Position numbers and translations under genes: made by a program. The notes beneath the pieces were generated by a model. The model had not been told where the DNA came from. It did not search any database and worked only from the letters and a program-made list of their open reading frames with translations. A DNA stretch of 64,000 bases from Varanus komodoensis (lineage: Eukaryota > Chordata > Lepidosauria > Squamata > Varanidae), in the NCBI RefSeq assembly GCF_004798865.1, contig NW_025335568.1:56891868-56955867 (forward strand), given 5' to 3'. Shown one piece after another: positions 21,421 to 32,817 of this stretch (position 1 is the first letter of the stretch; each line of letters starts with the position of its first letter).

Positions 21421-23044
21421 TACATTTAGGTAAAGCTGGAGACTTCTATCCCCCCACCCCATTTGAACCCACAGCCTTTAAGAATGGAATCTGCCTCTCC
21501 GTCCACCTCATCCCTGCTGCTGCTGCAGCTGCTGCAGAAAAGATCGCTGTTGCTCTTCAGCTGGGGCAACATTCCTTCCTCTCTTTCAGGCTATGCATGC
21601 AAGGTTACTCTGAGATCAACTTGAGTCATTAAGGCTTTATAGATTTGGAGGTTTGCATCAAAATTACATTAGCCAGTAGTACCACTGAGAATAACACAGC
21701 CTAGAAGGGAATGCTGGCTCATCTCAATAGATATAAACACCTTTGTGCTTTCAGTGTCGTTTTGGCCGCCACAGATGGGCTTTTGCTCTTCCATTAAGGA
21801 ATCCAAGTCCAAAGAGGGACGTGCTGGATCCAGAGATGCAGAGGCCTTGGCAATTCTCCCTGCTTCTACCCCACTGCCTTCAGAGTTGGGTAGAATATTC
21901 TTTTGTGTCTTATTCTTTTGTCCCATTGTTTAGGACAACTGACTTCAAAGAACAAGAGCCTTGATTAGAAGATTATTAGGGCACCAGGATCAGAAATGGG
22001 CAGGTCCAGGGACCTGCCAAGGCCCGTGTCCCAGCAGCATGTCTGGCACCCCTGGGCCCTGCTGCTGCTTGCCTGTTCTCCTGCCAAGGGTGGGAGGAGT
22101 GGGGAAGAGGAGGAGGAGAAGGTGCAGATATTCACCTGAAACAGAGGTAGGCACAGGGCTATGAACACCCACGCAAACCCTGCCCTCCTGTGTCCAGTTG
22201 CCGTGGTCATCTTTACACGTACTGCACAAGGATCTGAAAGGGATTTTGCACACATTTTGTTGGACTTATTTGCAATGCCACCTGTAGTTGGAAACCTTGC
22301 CTAGGACTGGAGAGGCAAATAAATGGACAGGAGGTTGGCTGAACTGAGACGTTTCATCTTGCCCAAATGGCCCCTTAACCTGCAATTGGCACTGCCCAGT
22401 GGGGAAATCTGTGCGAGGAAGGCAGCTTGAACTCTTCTAGGCTTTCTTCCTGCATGCAGGGAAAGCTGAATACATTCCAAGGTGTATTCTGAGATCACAT
22501 GAAACTCCTGAAAGAACTATGGCATTATAGCTAAATGGCCGCAGCTCCCACCTTCTCCAACTAGTGGTCATGTTGGTGCCCCTTGATACTCCCTGTGCTT
22601 TTTATGAATCTCTCTAGCCTGTGAGATAGGCTGCTCATAGGGCTGATCACAGTAGGTTGCTAGTAACATGGGTAATCGGAGACTGAAGGGCTGCCTCGAG
22701 AGATGCTCATGGGCCCATGGCTCTGATGGGCTTTGTATTCATTGTTCAGGTCACTGTAGCGCTGTGCATCTCAGTGTGAACTGGCCATGGGGGCCGTTGG
22801 GTTATGGCAGGCACCATTTTTGCATGGCTCTTACAAGTGCCCAGCTTCCCATGTTGGGCAAGTCCTGGCAGCCAGGGTTATTTGAGGGTTAGACAGCCCT
22901 CAAACAACCCTGAAACAAACCTTGGTAGATTAATTCAAGGAGTCAATTAACAGTGGACTTTTAAATTTTGTGATGTCATCATTAGAAGAAAACAGGCAAT
23001 CAAAATGGGGGGGCAGGGGTGTTACAAGCTGCTGTCTTGAACAC
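21421..23044. other. unassigned; nothing recognised
   Basis: Contains short CTG-rich and GGA-rich patches (21510-21530, 22080-22120). Several overlapping frames on both strands lack any recognisable domain. Confidence 0.4.
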
Positions 23045-23122
23045 ACTTATTTATTTATTTTATTTATTCAGAAATTTTCTATGCTGCCCCATTCGCCGAA
23101 GCCTCGGGGCGGCTCACAACAG
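23045..23122 (-). mobile_element. L2-type LINE, extreme 3' tail only
   Basis: The tail 'acttatttatttattttatttattcag' is followed by stem arms at 23083-23090 (gctgcccc, one change) and 23106-23113 (ggggcggc). Loop type matches 11105. Confidence 0.85.
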
Positions 23123-23916
23123 CAAACAGCACCACTTGCAAGGTCCAGATGAGCAACAGAAGAATCCAGGCCTTTTTAAACCTTGAGGGTGTTACGAATG
23201 AGTAAGCATGCTCATGTGTGCTGCACAAGTGCTCTCATTGTGAGCAGGGATGCTAAGCCACCCAAGGATGCGTGTACCAGGAGTTCTGGTTTGTCTCCCC
23301 TTCCATCCCTATTAGAACCATGGGCCCATTGAATAATACTAGGACAGCCATTCAGTCTCAAGCTACCCATCTGTAAAATGGTGGCATAAGTGACATATTT
23401 CACAAGGGTGTGAGAGTGAGGGACTGGAAAGTATTGTAAAGCACATCACACACATGCATTCACATGTGCAAAACAGTCTCTTGTTTATGGGTGTAGGGTT
23501 GGGGTATTACATTCCTCTCACACCACAGTCTTCTGTAACTCATTTGCGCAGTTTCTCTTAAGGTGAAAGCTTACAATTTGGTGGTTGCTTTTTAATTTGG
23601 GTAAACACAGGTTGCAGATTGGTGAGGGATTTGCATCAACAGCAGCAGCAACAATGAATGAATCAAAAGATGAGACCTAGTCTTTTATTTGTTTTGGTTT
23701 TTCTAGGTAGTATAAAAATGCTTTTAGTTTTAACGAACTCCTGCAATGATCCCACAGATGGTTCTGCTGTGTCCATCTGACAATATGGCCAACAGGAAAC
23801 TTGGGGCATTTTCTCATTTCTTGAATGTTGGCTTCACCTTATTGACTCACAATATTCCCATGACGCAAGAAGGTTGTCCCCCTGATACGGTTTTTAAAAA
23901 GAATTACGTCTTGTAA
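23123..23916. other. unassigned
   Basis: Nothing recognised apart from a small AGC-type run near 23640. Confidence 0.4.
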
Positions 23917-24200
23917 GTAGGGATGTTTGAGAACTTTTTTCATTTGTTTATGAATATGTCTCATTCACATCCCCAAACAGGACAGTGCATTCTTCCCAAA
24001 CTCCAGCAAATTCCAAAATTGAGTTTGTGCTTGAAAAAACGTGCATTTTTAAACATGTACTTTTCTCTTTGAGGAGAAATTGCCCATTGTCAGTGAAATT
24101 AAAAAAGAGCATGAACAAGCACAGTAAATGAGATGAAGACAGCTTTGAGGTGATGTTGGAGAACCTGGGCAATTGTGCAAATGGCTTCTTCACCAATTCT
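23917..24200. repeat. AT-rich repeat, same texture as 48130
   Basis: It begins 'agtagggatgtttgagaactttttt' and carries 'aaaacgtgcatttttaaacatgtac' and 'aatttcc'-type words like those of the other AT-rich segments. Class unknown. Confidence 0.45.
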
Positions 24201-24255
24201 TCCTTTTAAGTGACATGTTAAAGCAGATGTTACACTAGCGGTGTGGTGTGAAGCA

Positions 24256-24480
24256 TTATTATTATAATGATATTGCATTTATATCCCACCTTTTTTCCTT
24301 TTGCGAGAAACCCAAGGTGACTCAGGTAGTTCTCCTCCACTCCATGTTATCCTCGCACCAACAACCCTGAGGAGTAGATTAGGCTGACTGGCCCCAAGTC
24401 CCCCGTGAGCTTCAAGGCTGAGTGGGGTCTCGAACCCAGTTCTCCGAGGTTCCTGTCCAGCCCCCACACCACACCAGCTG
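24256..24480 (-). repeat. tRNA-derived SINE, family A
   Basis: Read on the minus strand, the tRNA-like head is at the right (about 24425-24480, with 'cgaacccagttctcc' as the reverse of the B-box). The body includes 'caacaaccctgaggagtagattaggctga' and 'ggtgactc'. The 3' end at the left is 'gatattgcatttatatcccacc', the usual 'gtgggatataaatgcaat' tail. Confidence 0.85.
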
Positions 24481-25549
24481 TCATGCTCTAATATTTGAAC
24501 ATTTCTGCAGCTGTGATAGGGACATTTTTAAGCTTGTGGGAAGGGGAGGTTTGTCCTTTCATCCCAGAGCTGCAGTTCCGCTGCCAAAATCCCCATTTGC
24601 CATTTCTTGTATGCCCATGCTGCTCTTGGCCAGCCTTGCTCCTTGCAAATGTGTGGAATCACAACTTTTATCAGTTGCAATCACCATGGCTGGCTGGGGA
24701 AGTTAGAGGAAGCTGTACTGGGGAATGTTGATCCATTCCTGTGAGTTAAACCAACTTTCTTATGTCCATTGTATTTTTCAGTTGATAAGCAGTATTGTTT
24801 ATTATTTTTTATTGCAAGTTTCAAAAATCAAGACAAAAACTATAAGCAGTGTTCTTGCATGAAATTGGAGGAACTGTATTACAGTGAATACATATGTACT
24901 ATTTATTCCTATATATTTTATATATAGCAAAATATACTGTTTTTTGTGATAGTTATGCATAGATCTCAGCAAAGGGAGCCCAAATATATGTGCATTTCTT
25001 CATCTGTAAATTACACCTAAAAGCTACCTGTTCAAAAATCAAAAGCTTCATCAAATCGTCCACCAGGTGTGTCATCAAAGGTGGCTGTTTGTCTTTCTGG
25101 TGTTGATGTATTTGCCTTTTAGCTATCAAAAGAGAATCCAGTTACAGTGTCCTTGAATGAAGTTTCATGAGATAGATAGTTAAGAAGAAGGTGTATGTCC
25201 ATACATCTTAAAGAGCAATTAAGAGATGAGTGGATAAATAGCCTGTTCTAAAACAAGGGGAACTAAACACATGAGGCAGGAAAACATACTAGGACAGGCC
25301 ACTATAGCTTCACGTTCATATTCTGTGCTTCTGGAGGGTGATGTTCCAAAGAGGAGAGCTTCCCGTATCCATGGAGGCCTGCAATCCAGAATGCAGGAAG
25401 AGCATAGCTATTCTCAGTCTGGAGTGCCGCAATGCACTGTGTGTTGGGATGGGGCTGCCCTTGAACAGGGTTCAAATAGCGATAGCTGCAACAGCTTGAT
25501 TACACCTTGGGACTGGCCTTCTAGGAGATACAGGTCTCACAATTTAAAG
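24481..25549. other. unassigned, with a foldback-repeat piece at 24650-24735
   Basis: At 24650-24735, 'gtggaatcacaacttttatcagttgcaatcaccatggctggctgggg' fits the palindromic family listed at 5591. Frames at 24422, 24495 and 25271 have no recognisable domain. Confidence 0.4.
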
Positions 25550-25990
25550 CACAGCTAGTTCCTGATCCATTTCAGAGCCTAGTTCAAGGTAGTCGTCTGA
25601 ACCTTCCAGGCCTTAAATGGCTTGGGACTAGGTTAATGTAAGGATAACCTCTTCTTGTGGTTGCAAGGGAACTTTTCAAGCGATGGTGCCTCAACAGTGG
25701 AACTCCCCCTGCAAGAAAACTTACCTGGAACTCTGCCTGCTGTCTTGCTGCTGACAAACGCAGATCATTTCCTTTTTAAAAAAGAAATTGCCAAGAGTTT
25801 TAGCTCCCTGTTTTCTGGTGCTGTTTCTTAACCTGGCCTTTATTGTTCTGCTGGTGCTTGGTTTTCATCTCGATGTGTTTATGTCTTACTGTTGTTCTGA
25901 ATTACATGTTTAGCTGCTGTGAGAGGGCTTTGCCAGATGGGGTAGAGTAGAAGTCTTTTAAATGAATATGTACATGAGCAGCTTCACAGG
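25550..25990 (+). mobile_element. old L2-type LINE 3' fragment
   Basis: Blocks 'ttcaaggtagtcgtctgaacc', 'ccttaaatggcttgggacta', a C-terminal-like 'caacagtggaactccccctgcaag' and a 3' UTR ending 'ctgctgtgagagggctttgccagatggggtagagtagaag' resemble FKVL..YKALNGLG and LWN..LP parts of L2 plus an old tail. It is heavily decayed. Confidence 0.55.
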
Positions 25991-26659
25991 GGCCTTAGCA
26001 CGAAGTGCAAGAAGTCAAGCTGTGAAGTGTCAAAAATGACAGTACTGTGTGGAAGCTCCATGAAGCTTTGTTGCTTCCCCCGCTTGCTGCAAACTTAGTT
26101 GACCACACTCTGAAATATAACAGGTCTTGTTGAGAGCCTGGATTTCTGAGCAATGTAAACTTTACATCCTTGTATTCTTCCCTCTGTACTGTTCAAGGAA
26201 ATATAAACGTTTCGAAAATTACAAACCTGTATAAGCAACTCCATGCTTTTCTCTTCTTTTTTCTTTTTGGTAGCAGCAGCAATTCTGAATTCAAGATGCT
26301 TGGAAATATATCCTGCCAAAGAGCTCCTGTCAATATTAAACATAATCACAATCCAAGACTTTTTTTTGTTTTTCGTAGCTATTCCCCTGTATCTGTGGGT
26401 GGTCTCGGCACTCAGCCATGAACAGATGGGCATTTGTGCAAGTTTCAGCTATGGATGTTTTGGGCACAGTTCCCAAGGGAAAGCGCTTTCAAAATGTCCT
26501 CAGCTATGAGCTCCCACTGCTAAGGTAAAAGAGATGTGTTATTGCTAATCCATTTCTGAACAGGATTAACATTCAAACATTAGAAATAGCAGCTGCCAGT
26601 GTTATGTAAATGGTGTGCAGTAGACCCAGATTCAAGAAATAAACTCATGCAGGAGCAGG
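25991..26659. other. unassigned
   Basis: Nothing recognised. The frames at 26095-26509 overlap on both strands and contain homopolymer-driven K- or F-runs. Confidence 0.4.
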
Positions 26660-27400
26660 CAGTGTGTGCCAGTGGCTACAGAGGTGCTGCTGGACACTTT
26701 TTCGGGCACCACCAAAGTGCCCTACCTTTTCTGCACACACACAAACCCCCCATACATTTTCTTACTGCTTGCAGTGAAATAAGGTTTTGTTGTTCTCAAA
26801 AACTGTGGGCCGCAAGGAGTTGCTTAGTGAGTTGGGGCTCAGGCCCCACCTTTGTTTTGTACTCCATTCTTTGGTCAGTTTGCTTTGCTTTTGCCAGCTA
26901 CTTATGTGCCCTGACTTTTCTGATGTTTGTACGTCAGCACTAACCTCCCTGCAGCCCACACATGCATTTTGTACTATTTGCTGTTCAGACCAAGTTTTTC
27001 AGAAAGTAATATTTGGAGATACTTACTGTGTCAACTAAAATTATTTGGAAGAATTTTGTTTTTTTAAATATAGAACTTGCAGTTATCACCTATTGCAACA
27101 GTGTTATGCAACTTGTCCCAGTGTTACACCACACACCTTCCTTGGTGCCTGCCAAGCTGCCTTTCTCTTCCACTTAAAACAAACAAATAAAAAAACACAT
27201 TTTCGTCCTGGAATCTGGAATCATCATCCAACAGAAATGGTACTGAAAACTGCCCCACCTCTGCTTTGTACTTAGTCTTTGGGGTGGATTGCAGCTGCTT
27301 TTCCTTATCTCCAGTGGCAACCATTTTGTGTTTGTGTCCGGCACAGTCTCTTAAATTGCCAAGGGTGTCTTGAGGCTGCTTGCCCTTCGCCTAATGGCTG
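26660..27400 (-). repeat. probable hAT-derived segment with internal direct repeat
   Basis: Two stretches, about 26840-26905 ('gccccacctttgttttgtactccattctttggtcagtttgctttgcttttgcc') and 27254-27312 ('gccccacctctgctttgtacttagtctttggggtggattgcagctgctttt'), are similar in the same orientation. The right part, 'ccagtggcaaccattttgtgtttgtgtccggcacagtctcttaaattgccaagggtgtc', resembles the reverse of a hAT interior. I infer two partial copies or an internal duplication. Boundaries are uncertain. Confidence 0.45.
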
Positions 27401-27643
27401 GCACGTCTAGCAGAAATCCGTGCATGGAACTCTAGGTGAAATTGGCTGATGAGCAGATCAGTTTTAGAGAATGCCACTGGAAAGGGCCAGAAATGTTTAT
27501 AAGCTTGCATTTAACTTGGCGCATGTGCTGGGCTGGGGGTTAACACCTCCCTGGTGCCAAGGATTCTCCCCATGCATTCAGCCATTGATGGTGTACCAGT
27601 CCTAGAAATCTCACTGGACACTGAATGTTGAAAGATAGAGACA
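27401..27643. other. unassigned spacer
   Basis: Nothing recognised. Confidence 0.4.
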
Positions 27644-27647
27644 TTTT

Positions 27648-27685
<38 letters not shown>

Positions 27686-27740
27686 AACATTTTTATGCCG
27701 CCCCCATCGCAACAAAGCCTCGGGGCGGCTTACACATGGC
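27644..27740 (-). mobile_element. L2-type LINE, extreme 3' tail with (TTGA)n expansion
   Basis: The stem arms are 27697-27704 (gccgcccc) and 27722-27729 (ggggcggc). The loop 'ccatcgcaacaaagcctc' is the type of the 774 copy. The tail has changed from TTTA to TTGA units (about 27652-27684), showing a microsatellite that arose from the LINE tail. Confidence 0.9.
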
Positions 27741-28259
27741 ATCTCTCTATCTAAAATCTAAACCAGAAGAATTCCGGGCCAACTTTAAGTGTAGAAACTT
27801 TTCCTGATCTGTCTGCCCATTACAAAACTCTTTATATTAAATCACCTAAGGGCAAGACATTTAACATGATCTGGCCTGGCTTTTGGAATTGTATGTTGGA
27901 TATTTTGAGTCAGGACTATTAGGACTATTAGCCACAGGGAAACACCGCATGCGAGTACATAGCAAGTGCTTCCCACTTTTCATCCCCTTTATGCATTTAA
28001 TTTTAATTTTTCAATTTCTCCTGTAGTTGCTTTTATGGTGGTTGTATCTGTTGTTGTAGGAACAGGGTTGTGTTCAGGGTGAGAGGACGGAAAGAGAGGG
28101 GCTTGTTGGAGGATGGTTAAAAGTCGGAAAAGCTTTGTGTAGTGGAGTACATGCTTTGCTCGATGACTTGATATCCAGCTTTAAGGACCAATGTGCACAT
28201 CTGGAAATTTGAGAAACTGCTGGGAGCAGCTCTGCAAAATGGCTCCCATGGAATATGCG
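27741..28259. other. unassigned
   Basis: Nothing recognised. Confidence 0.4.
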
Positions 28260-28712
28260 TTTGGTCACATGAAGGCTGCTGGAGGGGGCAGGCTAGTGAA
28301 AAGAGGGGGATGAAGAGCAAGGCTAGAAGCCGGGAGGGAGGGGAAGATGATATGGCAAAGGGCTAGAAAAAGGACAAGTGAGGCTAGAAGCTGGAGGGCA
28401 GATAAACTGCAAGATAAAGAAGTGTGGGAGAGAAATAGCAAGGCTGGAGCCTGGGAGTCAAGTGGAACTTCAGGATAAGAAGGGCAAGAGGGGTAAGTGG
28501 CGAAAGAAGGCGGCTAGGGATGGGGAAGGTAGAAAAATAGCAGCCTGTATACTTGCTAGAAAGTTGGGTTTCCATTTATAGGCGTTCCATAGGGATTCAT
28601 TGCTACAGATAGATACAAATCCACATTTGCATATTTAATAAATAGGAGTGGGAGCTTCTCAGGTTTCCACAGGCAGCACATTGAGGAGCCCTGCGTGGGT
28701 ACAGTGTCGGGG
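28260..28712 (+). repeat. purine-rich dispersed repeat, possibly hAT-derived
   Basis: The middle contains repeated words 'gcaaggctagaagccggga', 'gtgaggctagaagctggag' and 'gagaaatagcaaggctggag'. The right part ends 'acagtgtcggggacccctg', like a hAT 'ggggaccCCTG' terminus. A related segment with 'gaaatagcgaggctatggaccagg' is at 33865-34455. Confidence 0.5.
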
Positions 28713-28995
28713 ACCCCTGTATCTCTCCATCCAGGTGAAAGCACTGGTTCATTCAAATGGCATCACCCTGTTTTCCAGACTGGATCATGAATACACCAGT
28801 GGCCCTATGCTCTCCCCTTGCTCACTGGCCACTGAGTGTATGAACCTATAGTTTTAGGACTGATTGGCATGATGGCATGGCCGGGCGGCTGTTGGGGACC
28901 CAGGAAGGCCCACTGACTCTGGAGCTTGGTCTCCCTCACCCCCCAAGTCCTTTCTATTGGCTTTGAGCAACTATGAAGAAACAACAACAAAAAGA
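28713..28995. other. unassigned
   Basis: Nothing recognised. Confidence 0.4.
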
Positions 28996-29205
28996 ACATT
29001 ACACTTTTCTTCCTCTTGCAAGGATCCCAAGGAGGCTTCTAAAGTACTCTTCCTCTCCATTTTATCCTTACAACAACAACCCTGTGAGGTAGCTTAAGCT
29101 GAGAAGGTATGACTGGCCCAGGAAACTTCTAGGCAAGTGAGTTCTAGAACTTGAATCTTGTAGATCTCCAACCCAACACTGTAAGCATCAAGCCAAACTG
29201 GCTCT
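28996..29205 (-). repeat. tRNA-derived SINE, family A
   Basis: Minus-strand copy: 'ccattttatccttacaacaacaaccctgtgaggtagctta', 'gactggccca', 'ttctagaacttgaatcttg' (decayed B-box) and the head near 'cactgtaagcatcaagccaaactggctctc'. Confidence 0.8.
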
Positions 29206-30114
29206 CATTTGGTTTGCATTTTAATGCGAGCTTCCCTGATTTTTACACTTTCAAAGAAATATGCTGACTGAAACATAATTACTTTTTGAAAATTGTGCCA
29301 CTGTTTGAAGGCCAGAGAAGGCTGCAGTGCAGCTGAGAAAATAGAGGAGGCCTGGATTGCTGCTGCCCTCTGTGAAAAGGTTGAATTCTGGGATGGTAGT
29401 CAAGGTTCCAACAGCAGATCTGTTTGTGATGGAGGCCGATAACAAGGGAACTAGAAAGGAGTATACGGAGGCACCCAGCTTCCAATCTGAAAAGGGGAGT
29501 GCATTCATTTCAGGGACCATCTTATTCCATCCACCCATTCAATATTATTCTGCTGGTCCTGTGTACCTTACTGGGGTGCCTGCCTTCAGCTTGCTAGAAT
29601 GGCTACTGGTGGAGAACCAGGATGTCTGTGTGCATCCCAGTGTGTTCCAGAGCCCTGTGCTGGGGCAGGTTGCATGGCTGGACAGCCCCACTGGACATGC
29701 CCTATTGCTGAAGCAGCTGTTTTCTCCCAGGGCTTCTGGCCAACTCTCAACAGTACCACGGACAAGATCTCCTTGAATGCTCTTAGGGAGAGCCAGAAGA
29801 AGACCCTGGAGGAGGAAGGGGAGGTCCAGAACTTCTCAAGAGGAAAGCACCAGGAGGCATCATGAGGCAGCAGCATTAGGGAAAAGTATGCACTGGAGCC
29901 TGTGCTGGCCGGTGGAGCACCAGCATCTCTCGTATTCCAGCCGGGCTCTGCAAAGAGTAGCCTCCTCCATTCCTGGGGCCTTGGAGATTGCTCCTCCAAG
30001 AGATCAAATAGCTCTTCCTTCAGCTCCGTGAACAGCTTGTCTGTGGGCAGGATTCCCAGCATGATCTGCAAAGCTAGGGCCACGCCTACATTTGCACTTT
30101 TCCAAATGTTGTAA
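29206..30114. other. unassigned, overlapping open frames of unknown meaning
   Basis: A 184-codon minus-strand frame (30140-29586) and plus-strand frames of up to 139 codons (29357-29776) overlap here. None shows a recognisable domain. The minus frame has a leucine/glutamate patch (KLFTELKEELFDLLEEQ) that could be coincidence. GC content is above that of the surroundings, which lengthens chance frames. Confidence 0.35.
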
Positions 30115-30360
30115 TGGAACTCTCCAATCAAAAAATGCACACTGAAATGTGTTCGTTAGAGGGAAGAGCACACAATAATGCATATATTCATGAAAATAAG
30201 GTTCGAAAACAGTGTTAAGGAAAATTGCTTGTAAAAATCATCAGGCAATATCATGTATAAAACGCACACCTTGAAAGAAGCTTATAATTTAAATGCAAGC
30301 TCAAAAAATCCTTAAAATCCAGGACAAAGCAAACTTAAGCTTGGAAAAATGATGAAGTGA
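30115..30360. repeat. AT-rich repeat, same texture as 48130
   Basis: Words 'aaaaaatgcacactgaaatgtg', 'aataatgcatatattcatgaaaataagg' and 'aaaacgcacaccttg' resemble those at 8340 and 48130. Class unknown. Confidence 0.45.
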
Positions 30361-31401
30361 GCAGAAATCTTAAGTGAATGATGTGCCTGGCCATCAGGGC
30401 ATTACATGGACATTGAAATGGCAGGAAGCCGGCTGGTTCCTGCTCCCTGCTCCTGGAACACCAAAGTGGGGCAAGGGAGGGCCACACTGGAGTAGGGTGC
30501 CTCTGCATCACAGTTACCAGTCAGGTGCTCACATTTGGAGAAGTCCTTGGAGTCAGCTCAGCTCAGATGGGTAAACCATATTCTCTGAGTGGTATAGTCG
30601 AACAGAAGCTTGCAGCATCAAAGCACCAGGGTTTGTTTTATTTATTTACTAATAAGGGCAATGATGTTATTTGCCACCTCCAGCAGACTTCTCTGTTCCC
30701 TTGAGCTCAGCTGAAATCCTTACGGTAGCTGGTGGGTGGGGTGGGCAATCCATTTTCTAGGAACAGGATATTGTAGTGGTGTGTCATCCAAAGTATTTTT
30801 GAGTGGCTTGCCTTGATTCGCAAAGGTAAGAAACCAGGAGCCTAATGAAGGGGCAAAATGGAATAGAATAAAAGCAGAGTAACTCAGAGTTTCACAAGCT
30901 TTTATTCTTCGATCAGTCCCTGTGGGGAAAGAATGTGACTGCAGCACACTATGAAATGTGGCATTCAGGTGCCAAGAATTGTGTGCCAAATACTGTGGAA
31001 CTTACAGAAGCTGGCACATGAATGATGTACTCCAGAGCTTTTTTTAATATGCATTTTGGAAGTGAAAAATAATCTAATTTTGTAGGTGAACAAACAATTC
31101 CTTCCAAACCATGCAACTCATGATGAAATAAGATTTGGAGATCCCTAGTCTGGAATGATTAATTAAGAGAGTGATCCTGTGCCCCCTAGTCAATTTATGC
31201 CTTTTCTATTTCCATAGGATACTGCAGATTCCCAGATTCCAGGTGGGAAAAGGGAAATGATGCTCGTTGATGGTATGAAAGCAGCTGTACCAACTGCTTC
31301 TCCAAGGTCATGAGGGTGACTTTTGAGGGAGGGTAAAGGGGGTGGCAGTGCTACCTGCGGCTCTGGGCTCCCTTTCAGGCTATGGAGACAGGCATAGAAA
31401 T

Positions 31402-31403
<2 letters not shown>
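30361..31403. other. unassigned
   Basis: Nothing recognised. Confidence 0.4.

Positions 31404-31449
<46 letters not shown>
31404..31449. repeat. (ATA)n microsatellite
   Basis: About 15 ATA/TAA units without interruption. It creates poly-Leu and poly-Ile frames on the minus strand that are not genes. Confidence 0.97.
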
Positions 31450-32817
31450 GTGCTGCCCACAATCTGATACCCCACTGCTCTCGGTGCAGAATGCAGTAGC
31501 AGCCTCTGTTGAGATGATAGCATCGAACTCCTGCTTTTGCACCATATTTTCCTGGACCGCCTCTCTCCGGATATCTTCATGCTTTCATATTTAAGTGAGC
31601 CTTACAAAAAAACCTTTGCATGGCTGCACTGGGGATGGCATCAGGTCCGGTCTGCTTTGAAAACCCAGGACTTGCCTCCTATTCCAGGCTGCACAGATGT
31701 TCTTCACACTCTTATCCTGTCCAGATAATTGGGAGCATGATTTGGAAGAGGCGGTGGCAGATGCCAGTGCTGCGCGCAGTACTTTGGTACGGGGACTGAA
31801 CTGGCATCCTCCCAAAACAGACATAGGAATTTTGTGCAGTTGGAGCTCACCTGCGTGTTAGGCTGCTGTCTCCAAGGATCTTCTGTTTGACTCCTCAGTT
31901 GTTTATCACAGCGGCCGGCATCGTGTCACCGTATTTATTTAGAAGAACGCAATGGACATTTATGATGGCTCAGTAAAAATCCAGTGAAAACTGCATTTTG
32001 GTCTGGCAACGGTTTTAATGTCTTCCCTTTTGGTTTATAGCTATGTGAAGCCCATGTATTGATAGCTGGCTGCTTTTGACAAAACTGCATTTTTCTGTGG
32101 TTCTATAGGGATTTAATAGTAAACCATGGTTTACTGCAAGGGCTTGGTAAGGAATGAGTTTCAGCTTGGTTTTTATAAGAACTTAACAAAATTGGCAAAG
32201 CTCTTTCTATTTGGGATTTGCAATTAAAGTAAATAAATGTGGAATTTCTGAAACTGACTGATCAGTCATTTCTGTTTTGGCAAAATCTTTCTGTTTTTAT
32301 AAGCTTTTAGCTAAAAGGATTGGAATTTTTAAAGCTTGCTCTTCAAAGTCTGGGTTTGAATCTCTGAATTTAGCCAGGTTTGTGTGCTGTATTGGGGTTG
32401 TCACTGCTTTTTTTTCTGTCAGGCTCCTCAACTTTAATTGTTATGTGGCAGGCAGGTATATCATTCTTCTCTGGGTGCTGGTGATTAGGTTGCATTTGCT
32501 CCTGTTGAATTTGGCTGGTGCAGATGGATGCAAATTTCATATCAGTTCATTTTTATTAAAATATACCAAAATTATTTAGTATATTACAATGCATGTATAC
32601 TGCACCTTTCTATCTTTTGCAAGGAACCAGAGGGGGGACTTTTGTTAAAATCTTCATACTCAGTAGAAAAAGTGTGTGACATATTTAAGTTATATAATCA
32701 TATATATTTAAGCGACATATAAAAGCTTAAATGCAACAGAAACTGTTTAGTGTTCTGCATATTCCTTCTTCCCTCTCCTTCTTTGGTTCAGATAAATGCA
32801 GGAGACAATAGCACCTA
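31450..32817. other. unassigned, AT-rich to the right
   Basis: No repeat or coding feature recognised. The 100-codon frame starting at 32277 is aromatic- and leucine-rich and typical of T-rich chance frames. Confidence 0.4.

Noticed and set aside
31190-31580. Poly-leucine and poly-isoleucine proteins
   Set aside because: Produced by the ATA microsatellite at 31404-31449.
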